Source: Vibrio sp. BS-M-Sm-2
GTDB taxonomy: Bacteria; Pseudomonadota; Gammaproteobacteria; Enterobacterales; Vibrionaceae
Direction: 5' to 3'
Assembly (NCBI RefSeq): GCF_041504345.1
Contig: NZ_CP167894.1
Location: forward strand, 434,001 to 498,000
Length of the DNA: 64,000 nucleotides
Positions 8,513 to 17,654 of this stretch are shown here, one piece after another. The notes below the pieces were generated by a model, which was given only the letters and a program-made list of their open reading frames with translations, had not been told where the DNA came from and ran no database searches. How positions within the stretch are numbered: the first letter of the stretch is position 1; each line of letters starts with the position of its first letter. The position numbers were made by a program, and so were the translations under genes.

Positions 8513-8655
8513 ATTCGACCTTTTTCGTCCTAGTGGCAGGCCTTGAGTGGTAATAAATTGCCACCAAGTCGCCCTGTATGTAATAACTATTCAATTAGTA
8601 ATGCAATAAGCAAGATTTATACCTAAACCTTGCTATTGCGTCTAGCTTTATTCCT

Positions 8656-11600
8656 TTAGCAAGCATCAATCGCGTTTTTAACACGCTTATCTGATACTGG
8701 GTAAGGCGTACCGAGCTGCTGTGCGAAGAAGCTTACACGAAGCTCTTCTATCATCCAACGCACCTCTTTTACATTTTCTGGAACCGCGATCCCTTTTGGA
8801 ATTTTATTCAGCAGTTCTTTGTAATCATTCATTACTGACTCAACTTTGATCATATGAAGACGATCTTTGTTCGGGTCAATTGGCAGTTTTTCCATGCGGC
8901 GTTCAATCGCTCTCATATAGCGTAGAATATCCGGCAGGCGTTTCCACCCACATTCTGTGGCAAAACCCTTAAAAATCAAGCCTTCTACCTGAGCTTTTAT
9001 ATCCGAAAGTGCGAATGCCATAGAAAGATCAACACGGCCTTTTAGCTTCTTACTGATGCTGAATGCCGTGGTTAAGATGGTTTCAACTTGTTGAGCAATC
9101 TCAACTACCGTATCACCCAACTCTGCACGTACGTGCTCTTTCAGTGCTTCAAACTGCTCTGGTTCCCAAACCAAACCGCCCTTCTCTTCAATCAGCTTAT
9201 CAATACCACAAGCGATACAGTCATCGATTAAATCAAGTACCTGTCCGTATGGGTTGAAGTACAAACCAAGTTTCGATTTGTTCGGCAAGTTCGAGTGCAA
9301 GTATTTGATCGGCGATGGTACATTCAACAAGATTAAACGACGCTGACCCGATTTCATTGCAGAGATCTGTTCTTGTTCAGTTTCGAACAGTTTGATCTCT
9401 ACGCTGTCTTTGGTATCCACCAGCGCAGGGAAAGCTTTAACATCGTAGCCGCCACGCTTCTGTTGGTAGACTTTTGGTAGCTCACCAAAGCTCCACGTGT
9501 GCAGGTTCTGCTGTTCGATATCATCGTCTGCCACTTTAGAAAGCGTTTCTTGAACTTTGTCTTTCAGGCTCTCTTTCAGCTCATGCAGATCTTTCTGTTC
9601 TTTCAGCTTACGCTTGCGATGATCTACAGCGCGGAATGTTACCTTTAAGTGCTCTGGAATCTGGTCTAACTTCCAGTCATCACGTACCACTTCCACGCCT
9701 GTCATACGACGTAGCTCTTTCTCAAGAGAATCCAATAGCGGAGCTTCAAGTGGCGTAACACGTGCCAAGAATGCATCGGCGTAGTTTGGTGCAGGCACAA
9801 AGTTACGGCGTAGCGTTTTTGGAAGTGACTTAATCAGGCTAATCACCAACTCTTGGCGTAAACCTGGGATCTGCCAATCGAATCCGTTTTGGTCGATCTG
9901 GTTCAAGATAGGTAGCGGAATATGGACCGTTACACCATCGTTGTCATCGCCCGGCTCAAATTGGTAGCTCAGCTTGAGCTTGATACCGTTTTGGTGCCAG
10001 AAGTTCGGGTAATCCAAATCGGTAACGTGGCTTGCATCACCTCTGAACAGCATCGACTTTTCGAAGTTCAGCAGATCGGGCGTTTTCTGGCTGGTTTTCT
10101 TCCACCATGTATCAAAGTGACGGCCTGAAACAGCCTCTTCACCCACACGCTGGTCATAAAAATCGAACAGCTCATCATCATCGATCAAGATGTCACGACG
10201 ACGAGACTTATGCTCTAGCTCTTCCACTTCTTGCAGTAGCTTACGGTTCTGCTTGAAGAAAGCGTGTTTGGTTTCCCACTCACCTTCTACTAATGCACTA
10301 CGCACGAACAACTCGCGGCTGACGGTTGCATCAATCGCACCGTAGTTCACAAGGCGCTTAGGAACAATTGGGATTCCGTAAAGCATCACTTTTTCGTGTG
10401 CCATTACCGCCGCTTGTTTCTTCGACCAATGTGGTTCGCTGTAACTGCGTTTAATCAGGTGTTTCGCCAGTGGCTCAATCCATTCAGGTTGAATCTTCGC
10501 AATCACACGACCCCAAAGTTTCGAGGTTTCCACCAGCTCAGCAGACATGATCCACTTAGGTTGTTTCTTAAATAAGCCCGACGCAGGGAAGATATGGAAG
10601 CGCGCATTACGTGCACCTTGATATTCATTCTTCTCTTGGTCTTTCATGCCGATGTGCGAAAGCAGACCTGATAGTAGTGAGATGTGAATACCATCGTAGC
10701 TACCCGGCTCTGTATTCAACTTAGTATCCAGTTCACGCATTGCTTGATGAATTTGGAAGTACACATCTTGCCATTCACGGATACGTAAATAGTTCAGGTA
10801 ATCTTGCTTACACTGTTTGCGGAACTGGTTGCTCGACAGCGCTTTTTGCTGCTGCTTGATGTAATCCCACAGGTTCACAAACGTGATGAAGTCAGACTCT
10901 TTATCGAAGAAGCGCTTGTGCTTATCGTCAGACGATTGTTGCTTGTCTGATGGACGCTCACGCGGATCTTGAATCGACAACGCAGACGCAATCACCATCA
11001 CTTCGTGTAGGCATCGGTTACGTGGCGCTTCAATTACCATACGTGCTAAACGCGGATCGATAGGCAGTTTCGCCAGCTTACGACCAATCGCGGTTAGCTT
11101 CTTCTTGTCATCGCCGTGGTTCTTGTTTTTATTCGCAGACGGTTCGACTGTCGCGATTGCACCAAGCTCTTCAAGCAGCCTTACACCATCTTGAATGTTG
11201 CGCTTATCGGGCGCTTCAACAAATGGGAACGCTTGAATATCGCCTAAGCCTAGCGCTGTCATCTGAAGAATTACAGAGGCTAAGTTAGTGCGAAGAATCT
11301 CTGGGTCCGTAAACTCTGGGCGCGATTCGAAATCTTCCTCTGAGTACAGACGAATACAGATACCTTCCGCAACACGGCCACAACGACCTTTACGTTGGTT
11401 GGCACTCGCTTGAGAGACAGGCTCAATCGGTAGGCGTTGTACCTTAGTGCGGTAGCTATAGCGGCTAATACGCGCCGTACCCGGGTCGATAACATACTTG
11501 ATGCCAGGAACCGTTAACGAGGTTTCTGCCACGTTAGTTGCCAGCACGATGCGTCGACCAGTATGAGACTGGAAGATACGGTTCTGCTCACCTGCCGATA

Positions 11601-12699
11601 GACGTGCGTAAAGCGGAACAATTTCAGTATCACGAAGGTTACGTTTGCTCAATGCATCTGCGGTATCACGAATCTCTCGCTCACCGTTCATGAAGATCAA
11701 GATATCACCAAGGCCTTCATCACACAGCTCATCAACGGCTTCAAAGATACCTTCGATTTGGTCGCGGTCTGAATCACTGTCATCACCACCTAATGGGCGG
11801 TAACGCGTATCTACTGGGTAAGTACGGCCAGAGACTTCGATGATTGGTGCATTATTGAAGTGCTTAGAGAAACGCTCTGGATCGATGGTTGCCGACGTGA
11901 TGATCACTTTCAAATCAGGACGCTTTGGCAGCAACTCTTTCAGGTAACCCATGATGAAATCGATGTTCAGGCTACGTTCGTGCGCTTCATCGATGATGAT
12001 GGTGTCGTACTGGCTTAAGAAACGATCGTGTTGAATTTCCGCCAGTAGAATACCGTCGGTCATCAATTTGATTTGGGTGTTGTCAGAGATTTGATCGTTG
12101 AATCGAACCTTATAACCAACGAACTCACCCAGCTGTGTTTCCATCTCTTCAGCAATACGATTCGCAACCGAACGTGCAGCAAGACGACGAGGCTGAGTAT
12201 GACCAATTAGGCCAAAGCGGCCGCGGCCAAGCTCAGAACAGATTTTTGGTAGCTGAGTGGTTTTACCCGAACCCGTTTCACCCGCCACGATAACCACTTG
12301 GTTTTCAGCGATGGCTTTCGCGATGTCTTCGCGCTTTTGGCTAACAGGGAGAATTTCTGGATATTCAATTGTTGGTTTCTGTGCAGCACGCTGAGTTGCC
12401 GTCATCATCGACTTAGCAATGTCTAACGCAATCTCATCAAAGACAGCGTGCTTAGCTTGTTCGTTCTTAATTTTACTCGCACCAGCAATTCGCTTACTCA
12501 AACGGAAGCGATCGCGCATCATGCACTCATTTAAGGCCTTACGAAGAGAGGCTGGGCTATTTTGAGATGCGCTAGCTTTAGGTGCTTGTTGTTTGTTGTT
12601 TTGCTTTTTTTGATTAGCTTGATCAGCAGCAGAATCCGATGTCGCGTTGGTATTCGCTACATGGTTATTTTTATCTGCTTTTTCCGGAGACGAAGTCAC
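8656..12699 (-). CDS. hrpA: ATP-dependent RNA helicase HrpA (DEAH family)
   Basis: 1347 residues, near the size of E. coli HrpA. Motifs in order: Walker A GETGSGKTTQ, IIIDEAHERS (DEAH box), ITSATID, and QRKGRCGRV (motif VI). The helicase-associated domains and the long HrpA C-terminal region follow. The enzyme unwinds RNA and in E. coli rescues ribosomes stalled on mRNA. The start is GTG at 12697-12699 with AGGA about seven bases upstream. The first 60 residues are rich in Asn, Gln, Lys and Ala and look disordered. It is a single-gene unit. Confidence 0.97.
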   Translation of the reverse strand: MTSSPEKADKNNHVANTNATSDSAADQANQKKQNNKQQAPKASASQNSPASLRKALNECMMRDRFRLSKRIAGASKIKNEQAKHAVFDEIALDIAKSMMTATQRAAQKPTIEYPEILPVSQKREDIAKAIAENQVVIVAGETGSGKTTQLPKICSELGRGRFGLIGHTQPRRLAARSVANRIAEEMETQLGEFVGYKVRFNDQISDNTQIKLMTDGILLAEIQHDRFLSQYDTIIIDEAHERSLNIDFIMGYLKELLPKRPDLKVIITSATIDPERFSKHFNNAPIIEVSGRTYPVDTRYRPLGGDDSDSDRDQIEGIFEAVDELCDEGLGDILIFMNGEREIRDTADALSKRNLRDTEIVPLYARLSAGEQNRIFQSHTGRRIVLATNVAETSLTVPGIKYVIDPGTARISRYSYRTKVQRLPIEPVSQASANQRKGRCGRVAEGICIRLYSEEDFESRPEFTDPEILRTNLASVILQMTALGLGDIQAFPFVEAPDKRNIQDGVRLLEELGAIATVEPSANKNKNHGDDKKKLTAIGRKLAKLPIDPRLARMVIEAPRNRCLHEVMVIASALSIQDPRERPSDKQQSSDDKHKRFFDKESDFITFVNLWDYIKQQQKALSSNQFRKQCKQDYLNYLRIREWQDVYFQIHQAMRELDTKLNTEPGSYDGIHISLLSGLLSHIGMKDQEKNEYQGARNARFHIFPASGLFKKQPKWIMSAELVETSKLWGRVIAKIQPEWIEPLAKHLIKRSYSEPHWSKKQAAVMAHEKVMLYGIPIVPKRLVNYGAIDATVSRELFVRSALVEGEWETKHAFFKQNRKLLQEVEELEHKSRRRDILIDDDELFDFYDQRVGEEAVSGRHFDTWWKKTSQKTPDLLNFEKSMLFRGDASHVTDLDYPNFWHQNGIKLKLSYQFEPGDDNDGVTVHIPLPILNQIDQNGFDWQIPGLRQELVISLIKSLPKTLRRNFVPAPNYADAFLARVTPLEAPLLDSLEKELRRMTGVEVVRDDWKLDQIPEHLKVTFRAVDHRKRKLKEQKDLHELKESLKDKVQETLSKVADDDIEQQNLHTWSFGELPKVYQQKRGGYDVKAFPALVDTKDSVEIKLFETEQEQISAMKSGQRRLILLNVPSPIKYLHSNLPNKSKLGLYFNPYGQVLDLIDDCIACGIDKLIEEKGGLVWEPEQFEALKEHVRAELGDTVVEIAQQVETILTTAFSISKKLKGRVDLSMAFALSDIKAQVEGLIFKGFATECGWKRLPDILRYMRAIERRMEKLPIDPNKDRLHMIKVESVMNDYKELLNKIPKGIAVPENVKEVRWMIEELRVSFFAQQLGTPYPVSDKRVKNAIDAC

Positions 12700-12892
12700 A
12701 GCGTGTCCTATTCTTTCTCTTATATAAACTCGCGCGATTGTAGCATAAAGGAAAGGAACGAGTTAACACAAAGCAAGGAATATTAGCTGCCTAAACACCT
12801 GCTGAAACAGGGATAATGCAAACTAACGTGTTCAATTGTTAGACTAAAAACTGAAACTCATTATTGGTAGGCAGTCGATGATTCAATTAAAG

Positions 12893-12923
12893 AATGTTGG
12901 CTTGGATTACCCAAGCCAACATT
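12893..12923 (-). terminator. Terminator-like hairpin after the MFS gene
   Basis: A perfect 13-bp inverted repeat, AATGTTGGCTTGG, with a five-base loop, 60 bases past the MFS stop codon. The T run after it on the minus strand is poor (TTCTTTAATT), so termination may be weak. Confidence 0.6.
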
Positions 12924-12983
12924 AGGTGAAAACACGTTACTGGTAGAGACTTTGAAGGCAATAAGGCTTCACTGGTCTCGTGT

Positions 12984-14195
12984 TTAGTATTCCAGATTAA
13001 CTTCGTCTTTTAATAGCACAGACTTATCAACGGGTTTCATTAAGTAATTCATTACGGTAATCGAAACCAAAAGCGCAGCGTAAGCCAAATAGGTGTTTTC
13101 AGCCGTCCCCGCTACCGAGGCGAGTATTCCTCCGAAGAACCCTGACACACCCCATGCTGAATAGAGTATTCCAAAGTTGGTTCCGTACGTCTTCAAACCA
13201 TAATCCACCGCTGTTACTGGAGGGAAAACACCGAATAACGCACCATAAGACATAGCGCCTGCGGAGATCCCGATCATGAGAGGGATCGTGGTTTCAATGG
13301 TTGTAAAAAACACCATATTGACCGCTTGCAACATGAATATTAAGCCCAGAGTATGAACGCGCCCTATCCTGTCGAATACAACGCCGCCAATGACTCGCCC
13401 TGCGGTATTAAAAATCGCTAATAAAATGATACCCAACGCAATTTCTTCAGCGGTTAATCCTATCGATTTACTGACGTTGCCAATAGAGCCGATAAGCATG
13501 ATGCCTGCTGCTGATGACACCATGAACATTAACCATATCTGGTAAAATTGTGGTGTTTTCAGCATATCTAGCCACTGGATGTTTATGTCTGATCCATATC
13601 CCGCAGCCTTTCCTCCGGGAATTTCTGAAACATATCCTTTGGGTGGATTCACCAACAGTGACGCCATCGGGATCATGAAGAGTAGACCGACACCAAGGAT
13701 CTTGAACGTATCTAAGATGCCATAGTGTTCGATGAGAACGGTCGATAACGGAGCCAAATACAGTGCCGCCATCGCAAACCCACCAGCGGTTAAGCCACTA
13801 ACCAACCCTTTTCTGTTCTCTGGCCACCACTTCATGGTGCATGGGCCTATACAGGCATAGGCAAAACCCATCCCCGCACCGACCATGCACCCAAAGGTAA
13901 CCTGCAATTCCGCTAATGTTGAGGCATAACCGGACGCTAAAAGCCCCGCCCCGACAAGAAACACACCAAGTATTGTGACCTTCCTTGGTCCTATTTTGTC
14001 TTGCCATACCCCAGCCAAAAATAGACTTACCGAAAATGCGAACACGGAAGTCTGATAAGGCCCATCTACGTCCTTAGGATCAACACCTAGCGCCTCAGCC
14101 AAAGGTTCACTGAAAACGCCCCATACATATAGGATACCGATCGATAGGTTCACGATTAAACCTATCACGAGTATTTTAAATGGTTTACTAATCAA
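12984..14195 (-). CDS. MFS transporter, oxalate/formate antiporter-like family
   Basis: 403 residues with about twelve membrane helices. The opening (NLSIGILYVWGVFSEPL) and the loop AGVWQDKIGPRK after the second helix are typical of the OFA group of the major facilitator superfamily, which carries oxalate, formate, lactate or other small carboxylates. It starts 22 bases after the dehydrogenase gene on the same strand, so the two form an operon and the transporter probably brings in, or exports, a substrate or product of that enzyme. The substrate cannot be read from the sequence. Confidence 0.85.
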   Translation of the reverse strand: MISKPFKILVIGLIVNLSIGILYVWGVFSEPLAEALGVDPKDVDGPYQTSVFAFSVSLFLAGVWQDKIGPRKVTILGVFLVGAGLLASGYASTLAELQVTFGCMVGAGMGFAYACIGPCTMKWWPENRKGLVSGLTAGGFAMAALYLAPLSTVLIEHYGILDTFKILGVGLLFMIPMASLLVNPPKGYVSEIPGGKAAGYGSDINIQWLDMLKTPQFYQIWLMFMVSSAAGIMLIGSIGNVSKSIGLTAEEIALGIILLAIFNTAGRVIGGVVFDRIGRVHTLGLIFMLQAVNMVFFTTIETTIPLMIGISAGAMSYGALFGVFPPVTAVDYGLKTYGTNFGILYSAWGVSGFFGGILASVAGTAENTYLAYAALLVSITVMNYLMKPVDKSVLLKDEVNLEY

Positions 14196-14217
14196 GCTAA
14201 CCTCAACAATTCGCTGT

Positions 14218-15264
14218 TTATGAACAATCGTTAGAAATGATGACTTTCAACGACTTGTGGTCTGAAGCATGGATAAATGTTGAATAAGCTTCTTCTGACT
14301 CTGTTAAATTGAACTGGTGACTAATCAGTTTTTGAGGTTCCAAATAACCCGCTCTAATTTGCTTGATTAACATTGGCGTTGTGTTGGTATGAACCATGCC
14401 AGCTGTCATAGTGAAGTTTCGTTTCCACATGTCTTCTAGGTTAATCGTTGCAGATTTTCCGTGAACACCAAGTACTGCAATATTGCCCCCTGGACACACC
14501 AACTTCTGAGACATATCCCAACCAGCAGGAATACCGATAGCTTCAATCACCACATCCACACCCACATCGTCGGTCATGTCGAGGATTTGCTGCACGGCAC
14601 TACCATCTGAGTTATCGATAGCATGAGTCGCGCCTAGCTCTTTAGCCACTTGCAGTCGATGAGGGTTAGTATCGATTGCATAGATTTCGCTTGGAGTGAA
14701 GAACTTAGAGGTCATTAGGGCCGCAAGGCCAACAGGTCCACAACCAATGACGGCAACAGAGCAACCCGGCTGAACCTGCCCATCTAATACACCCACTTCG
14801 TAACCTGTTGGGAAAATGTCGCTCAATAGAACCAGAGAGTCTGTATCGATGTCATCAGGAACAAGGTGCAGACTTGTATCACCATAAGGAACTCGAACGT
14901 ATTCCGCTTGGCAGCCATCAATTTCATTACCAAGTAGCCAACCACCATCTAAACATTGACCAAATTTAGACACTTGACACATTTTGCAGCTACCACATGA
15001 AGTAATACATGACACGATCACGCGATCGCCTGGCTTAAACTTACTCACCAACTCACCGCACTCTTCAACGATACCAACCCCTTCATGGCCCATGATTGTG
15101 CCTGGCTTAAATGTCGCAACGTTGTTTCTTAATATATGTAAATCCGTACCACAAATTGTGGTTTTCTCGATTCTTACGATGACATCGCTTTGCTTCTCAA
15201 TTGTAGGGATTGGACGTTCTTCCAATTTCGCGCTGTCTTTTCCATCAAATACATATGCTTTCAT
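14218..15264 (-). CDS. Zinc-dependent alcohol dehydrogenase (medium-chain family)
   Basis: 348 residues. Catalytic zinc ligands are visible as Cys38 (TTICGTD), His60-Glu61 (GHEG) and an acidic residue in the SDIFPTGYE segment. The structural zinc site has Cys90, 93, 96 and 104. The NAD(P)-binding glycine motif is IGCGPVGLAA at about 173-182. The enzyme oxidises an alcohol or reduces an aldehyde with a nicotinamide cofactor; the likeness is to secondary-alcohol and Adh-like enzymes, but the substrate is open. It is the first gene of a two-gene operon with the MFS transporter. Confidence 0.9.
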   Translation of the reverse strand: MKAYVFDGKDSAKLEERPIPTIEKQSDVIVRIEKTTICGTDLHILRNNVATFKPGTIMGHEGVGIVEECGELVSKFKPGDRVIVSCITSCGSCKMCQVSKFGQCLDGGWLLGNEIDGCQAEYVRVPYGDTSLHLVPDDIDTDSLVLLSDIFPTGYEVGVLDGQVQPGCSVAVIGCGPVGLAALMTSKFFTPSEIYAIDTNPHRLQVAKELGATHAIDNSDGSAVQQILDMTDDVGVDVVIEAIGIPAGWDMSQKLVCPGGNIAVLGVHGKSATINLEDMWKRNFTMTAGMVHTNTTPMLIKQIRAGYLEPQKLISHQFNLTESEEAYSTFIHASDHKSLKVIISNDCS

Positions 15265-15616
15265 TATTCTTCCTAGCTGACGTTGTTGTTATATAAATTC
15301 GAGCTAATCATATAGAGGCAATTAAATAATTAACGTGACCAGCACAGCAATTAACAATCGATTAACAGATAACAAACACAGTTAGAGCATCATAAAAATC
15401 CAGGATGGCAACATAATATAAGTCATTGTAAATAATATAAAAAAGTTAACGAACAATGAAAGAAAGTTAAATAATCAAATAGTAGTAAAATCCAAAAAGC
15501 AAGCAGGGAATATTAGATAATCAGAATAAACCCATATATTAGATTTCAGTTAAAGTGACTTTCGAATAATTGATTAGCAGTGGCAAATAGTGATTATCTC
15601 TGTTTTCTTTGATAAT

Positions 15617-15652
15617 AAAAAAATGCCGCTCATTGAGAGCAGCATTTTTTAT
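15617..15652. terminator. Intrinsic terminator of the MipA-like gene
   Basis: AAAAAAATGC...GCATTTTTT hairpin with one mismatch in the stem and T runs on both sides. It lies 35 bases after the stop codon on the minus strand. Confidence 0.75.
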
Positions 15653-15685
15653 ATTGTCGAAATAATGGTATTGTCGAAATAATGG
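15652..15685. repeat. 17-bp perfect tandem duplication
   Basis: TATTGTCGAAATAATGG occurs twice head to tail, ending one base before the stop codon of the MipA-like gene. It lies between the stop and the terminator. Confidence 0.9.
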
Positions 15686-15686
15686 T

Positions 15687-17003
15687 TTAGAACTCGTATT
15701 GGAAGTAAACCGTGTTGTAGTTACTGCCACCTTTGATACGTCCAAATTGGGACGCATTTTCGAAGATCGCCGAGCGGTGATGCAATGAGTAACCAAACCA
15801 TAAATTGTTGAGGTCATTCTTACCGATAAGGTCACCGACATTCACATCAAATGAGAAGTCCAAGTAGTTTAACAAGTGACTTGCCGTGTAGCCCTTACGA
15901 TCCATTTCAGAACCTTCGATGTAAGTAATCGAATCTATATAAGACATACCCTCTGCAACACCGAATCGCCACTGCGTTGGCCAGTTAAAGGTGTAGTACG
16001 CTTTAATCGCAATGATGTATTCCGTACTACTGGATTGAACCTCTGAACTCCAATGGTGAGCGATACCTGGCGTTAAGTAGATATCCAACGGCAAGCCAAA
16101 GATCTCATCAGTTAAAGGGTGGCCATAAAAGAATGATGTAAGTTGGTTATTGTACTCGTCTTTCTCGGTGTTGAATTTCATGATGTCGCCGATATTCGAC
16201 GGCGTTGCCCAACCGTGCGCGACTCGTAAATAAGGTGCGTTACTTAACTTAGGCTTAGGCGCTTTTGTTTTGTCGTTGAAGAAACCAAAACCAAGGTAAA
16301 GCTCGCCTTGGTAACGATCTTCGATAATAGAAGAGTCATAAGCGTTATCATCCAGTCGAGTCACACTGGTTGAACCCAATAGGTAAAGGTTGGAGATAAC
16401 ATGGTAACGCGCTTCAACACCAAGATTCAGATCAACACCTGCACCAATGGTTTCATTACCAGCTGAGTAATACTCGCTGTTGAAATCAGCGCTTTTATAA
16501 CGAAGTGTCGCGCTTGGGTAAAATTCCCAGTCTCCGGTTTCATACTTAGCTTTCGCTCGTAAGTTACCGTGAAGGTTAAATTCACTGTCACTCATTAATT
16601 CCGTCTCGACAGACCAAGGACCATCAAGTTGGTAAGTCAGTTGAGCACCAAAATCCGCAGTGTCACCTTCAATTGCATTCTGTTCAGAAGCCGGGATATC
16701 AATAAAACGCATGCGAGAGATAGCATTAAAAGACCATTTCTCGTCATCGGTTTGATAGAGGTAGGCTCCCATCTCAGTACCATCAATAAACACATAGTCG
16801 TTCTTGAAAAATAGCATTGGAACAAAAGAGCTAACCGTTTGGTCCCCACCTGACGTGTCGTAAGGAATACTGGCGGTACGAAACATCGCCGCAATCCCCC
16901 ACTCTTGCTCTTCAGTAGCCCACGCCACGCTGTTCGCTAGAAAAGCGTTACTTAGTAGAATTGTCCCATACGAGATGAGCTTCGGTGAAAATTTGCGCTT
17001 CAT
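15687..17003 (-). CDS. MipA/OmpV-type outer-membrane protein with a second C-terminal barrel
   Basis: 438 residues with a signal peptide (about 1-29, VAWA-T). Residues 33-250 match the MipA/OmpV family, which is normally about 250 residues (EWGIAAMFRTASIPYD, then FVPMLFFKNDYVFIDG). This part closes with GELYLGFGFF, like a terminal barrel strand. A Lys/Pro linker (KTKAPKPKLS) leads to another 180 residues of amphipathic strands ending in NTVYFQYEF. The second part contains HHRS near its end, which recalls the His-x-Ser pair of lipid A 3-O-deacylase PagL. The Glu expected about twelve residues later is not there, so enzyme activity is doubtful. It is divergent from the gene at 17085. Confidence 0.75.
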   Translation of the reverse strand: MKRKFSPKLISYGTILLSNAFLANSVAWATEEQEWGIAAMFRTASIPYDTSGGDQTVSSFVPMLFFKNDYVFIDGTEMGAYLYQTDDEKWSFNAISRMRFIDIPASEQNAIEGDTADFGAQLTYQLDGPWSVETELMSDSEFNLHGNLRAKAKYETGDWEFYPSATLRYKSADFNSEYYSAGNETIGAGVDLNLGVEARYHVISNLYLLGSTSVTRLDDNAYDSSIIEDRYQGELYLGFGFFNDKTKAPKPKLSNAPYLRVAHGWATPSNIGDIMKFNTEKDEYNNQLTSFFYGHPLTDEIFGLPLDIYLTPGIAHHWSSEVQSSSTEYIIAIKAYYTFNWPTQWRFGVAEGMSYIDSITYIEGSEMDRKGYTASHLLNYLDFSFDVNVGDLIGKNDLNNLWFGYSLHHRSAIFENASQFGRIKGGSNYNTVYFQYEF

Positions 17004-17084
17004 TCTTGTTTAATTACTCTTTGTAATAAGTTTTGTGGTACTGGTTAGACATTTATTGACTATTCTAGCCAACAATTTTTAGGT

Positions 17085-17630
17085 TTGATCGAGATTGACC
17101 GTTACAATAAAGAATATTCTCGGTTAAATGAAAGTATTGTGAAAGTCTCAGAATTACAAAACATTATAGACCACTTACCCAAAGATTCCGATCCAGATAT
17201 TGTTATGGGTGAAGCGTGGCTACCCGAACGCTTGGTGAATACTAACCTAGACGGCGACATGCTATTCCTTGAATTTGATAATGCCCCTGAAGACAATCAA
17301 GGGGATGAAGAAGGCCGCGGTTTTGTTGAACACGAAATCGCGATGATTCGTGAAAAACTGGAGCAGGTGTTAGACGACACATCCGATACCAAGACAAAAG
17401 CCGATGCCCTATTGGCAATATTTCTAATGGGCCATGAACTTTCTAGCTCGGAAGTTATCGAAATACTTGAAGCAACTGAGTCTGAAGCAAGAAAGTCTGA
17501 GTTATCGGAGCTTGAAATAAGCAAGCCTCAAACAACAGAATTCGAAGTAATTGAACCTGAAATGCCAGAACTGAAAACATCGGTTTTCGACGCGCATGAA
17601 GCGGAAATAAAAGAACACCACGACGACTAG
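17085..17630 (+). CDS. Acidic protein of unknown function
   Basis: 181 residues, no signal peptide or membrane helix, very rich in Glu and Asp, with a run of Glu-Ser-Glu-Leu repeats after residue 120 that looks helical or disordered. I do not recognise a family. The only start near the N-terminus is TTG at 17085 with AGG very close before it; an in-frame stop lies 39 bases upstream, and the next ATG is at codon 43. The gene ends 24 bases before the PhoD-like phosphatase, so the two are probably one transcript and may work together. Confidence 0.55.
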   Translation: MIEIDRYNKEYSRLNESIVKVSELQNIIDHLPKDSDPDIVMGEAWLPERLVNTNLDGDMLFLEFDNAPEDNQGDEEGRGFVEHEIAMIREKLEQVLDDTSDTKTKADALLAIFLMGHELSSSEVIEILEATESEARKSELSELEISKPQTTEFEVIEPEMPELKTSVFDAHEAEIKEHHDD

Positions 17631-17654
17631 CCACCAACGATTTTAGGTACCGTA

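Larger units (their letters stand above)
15265..15686. other. Intergenic region, 422 bp
   Basis: AT-rich. It contains the upstream region of the dehydrogenase operon (right to left), the terminator of the MipA-like gene at 15617-15652 and a 17-bp tandem duplication at 15652-15685. I see no further gene and no recognisable operator. Confidence 0.6.
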
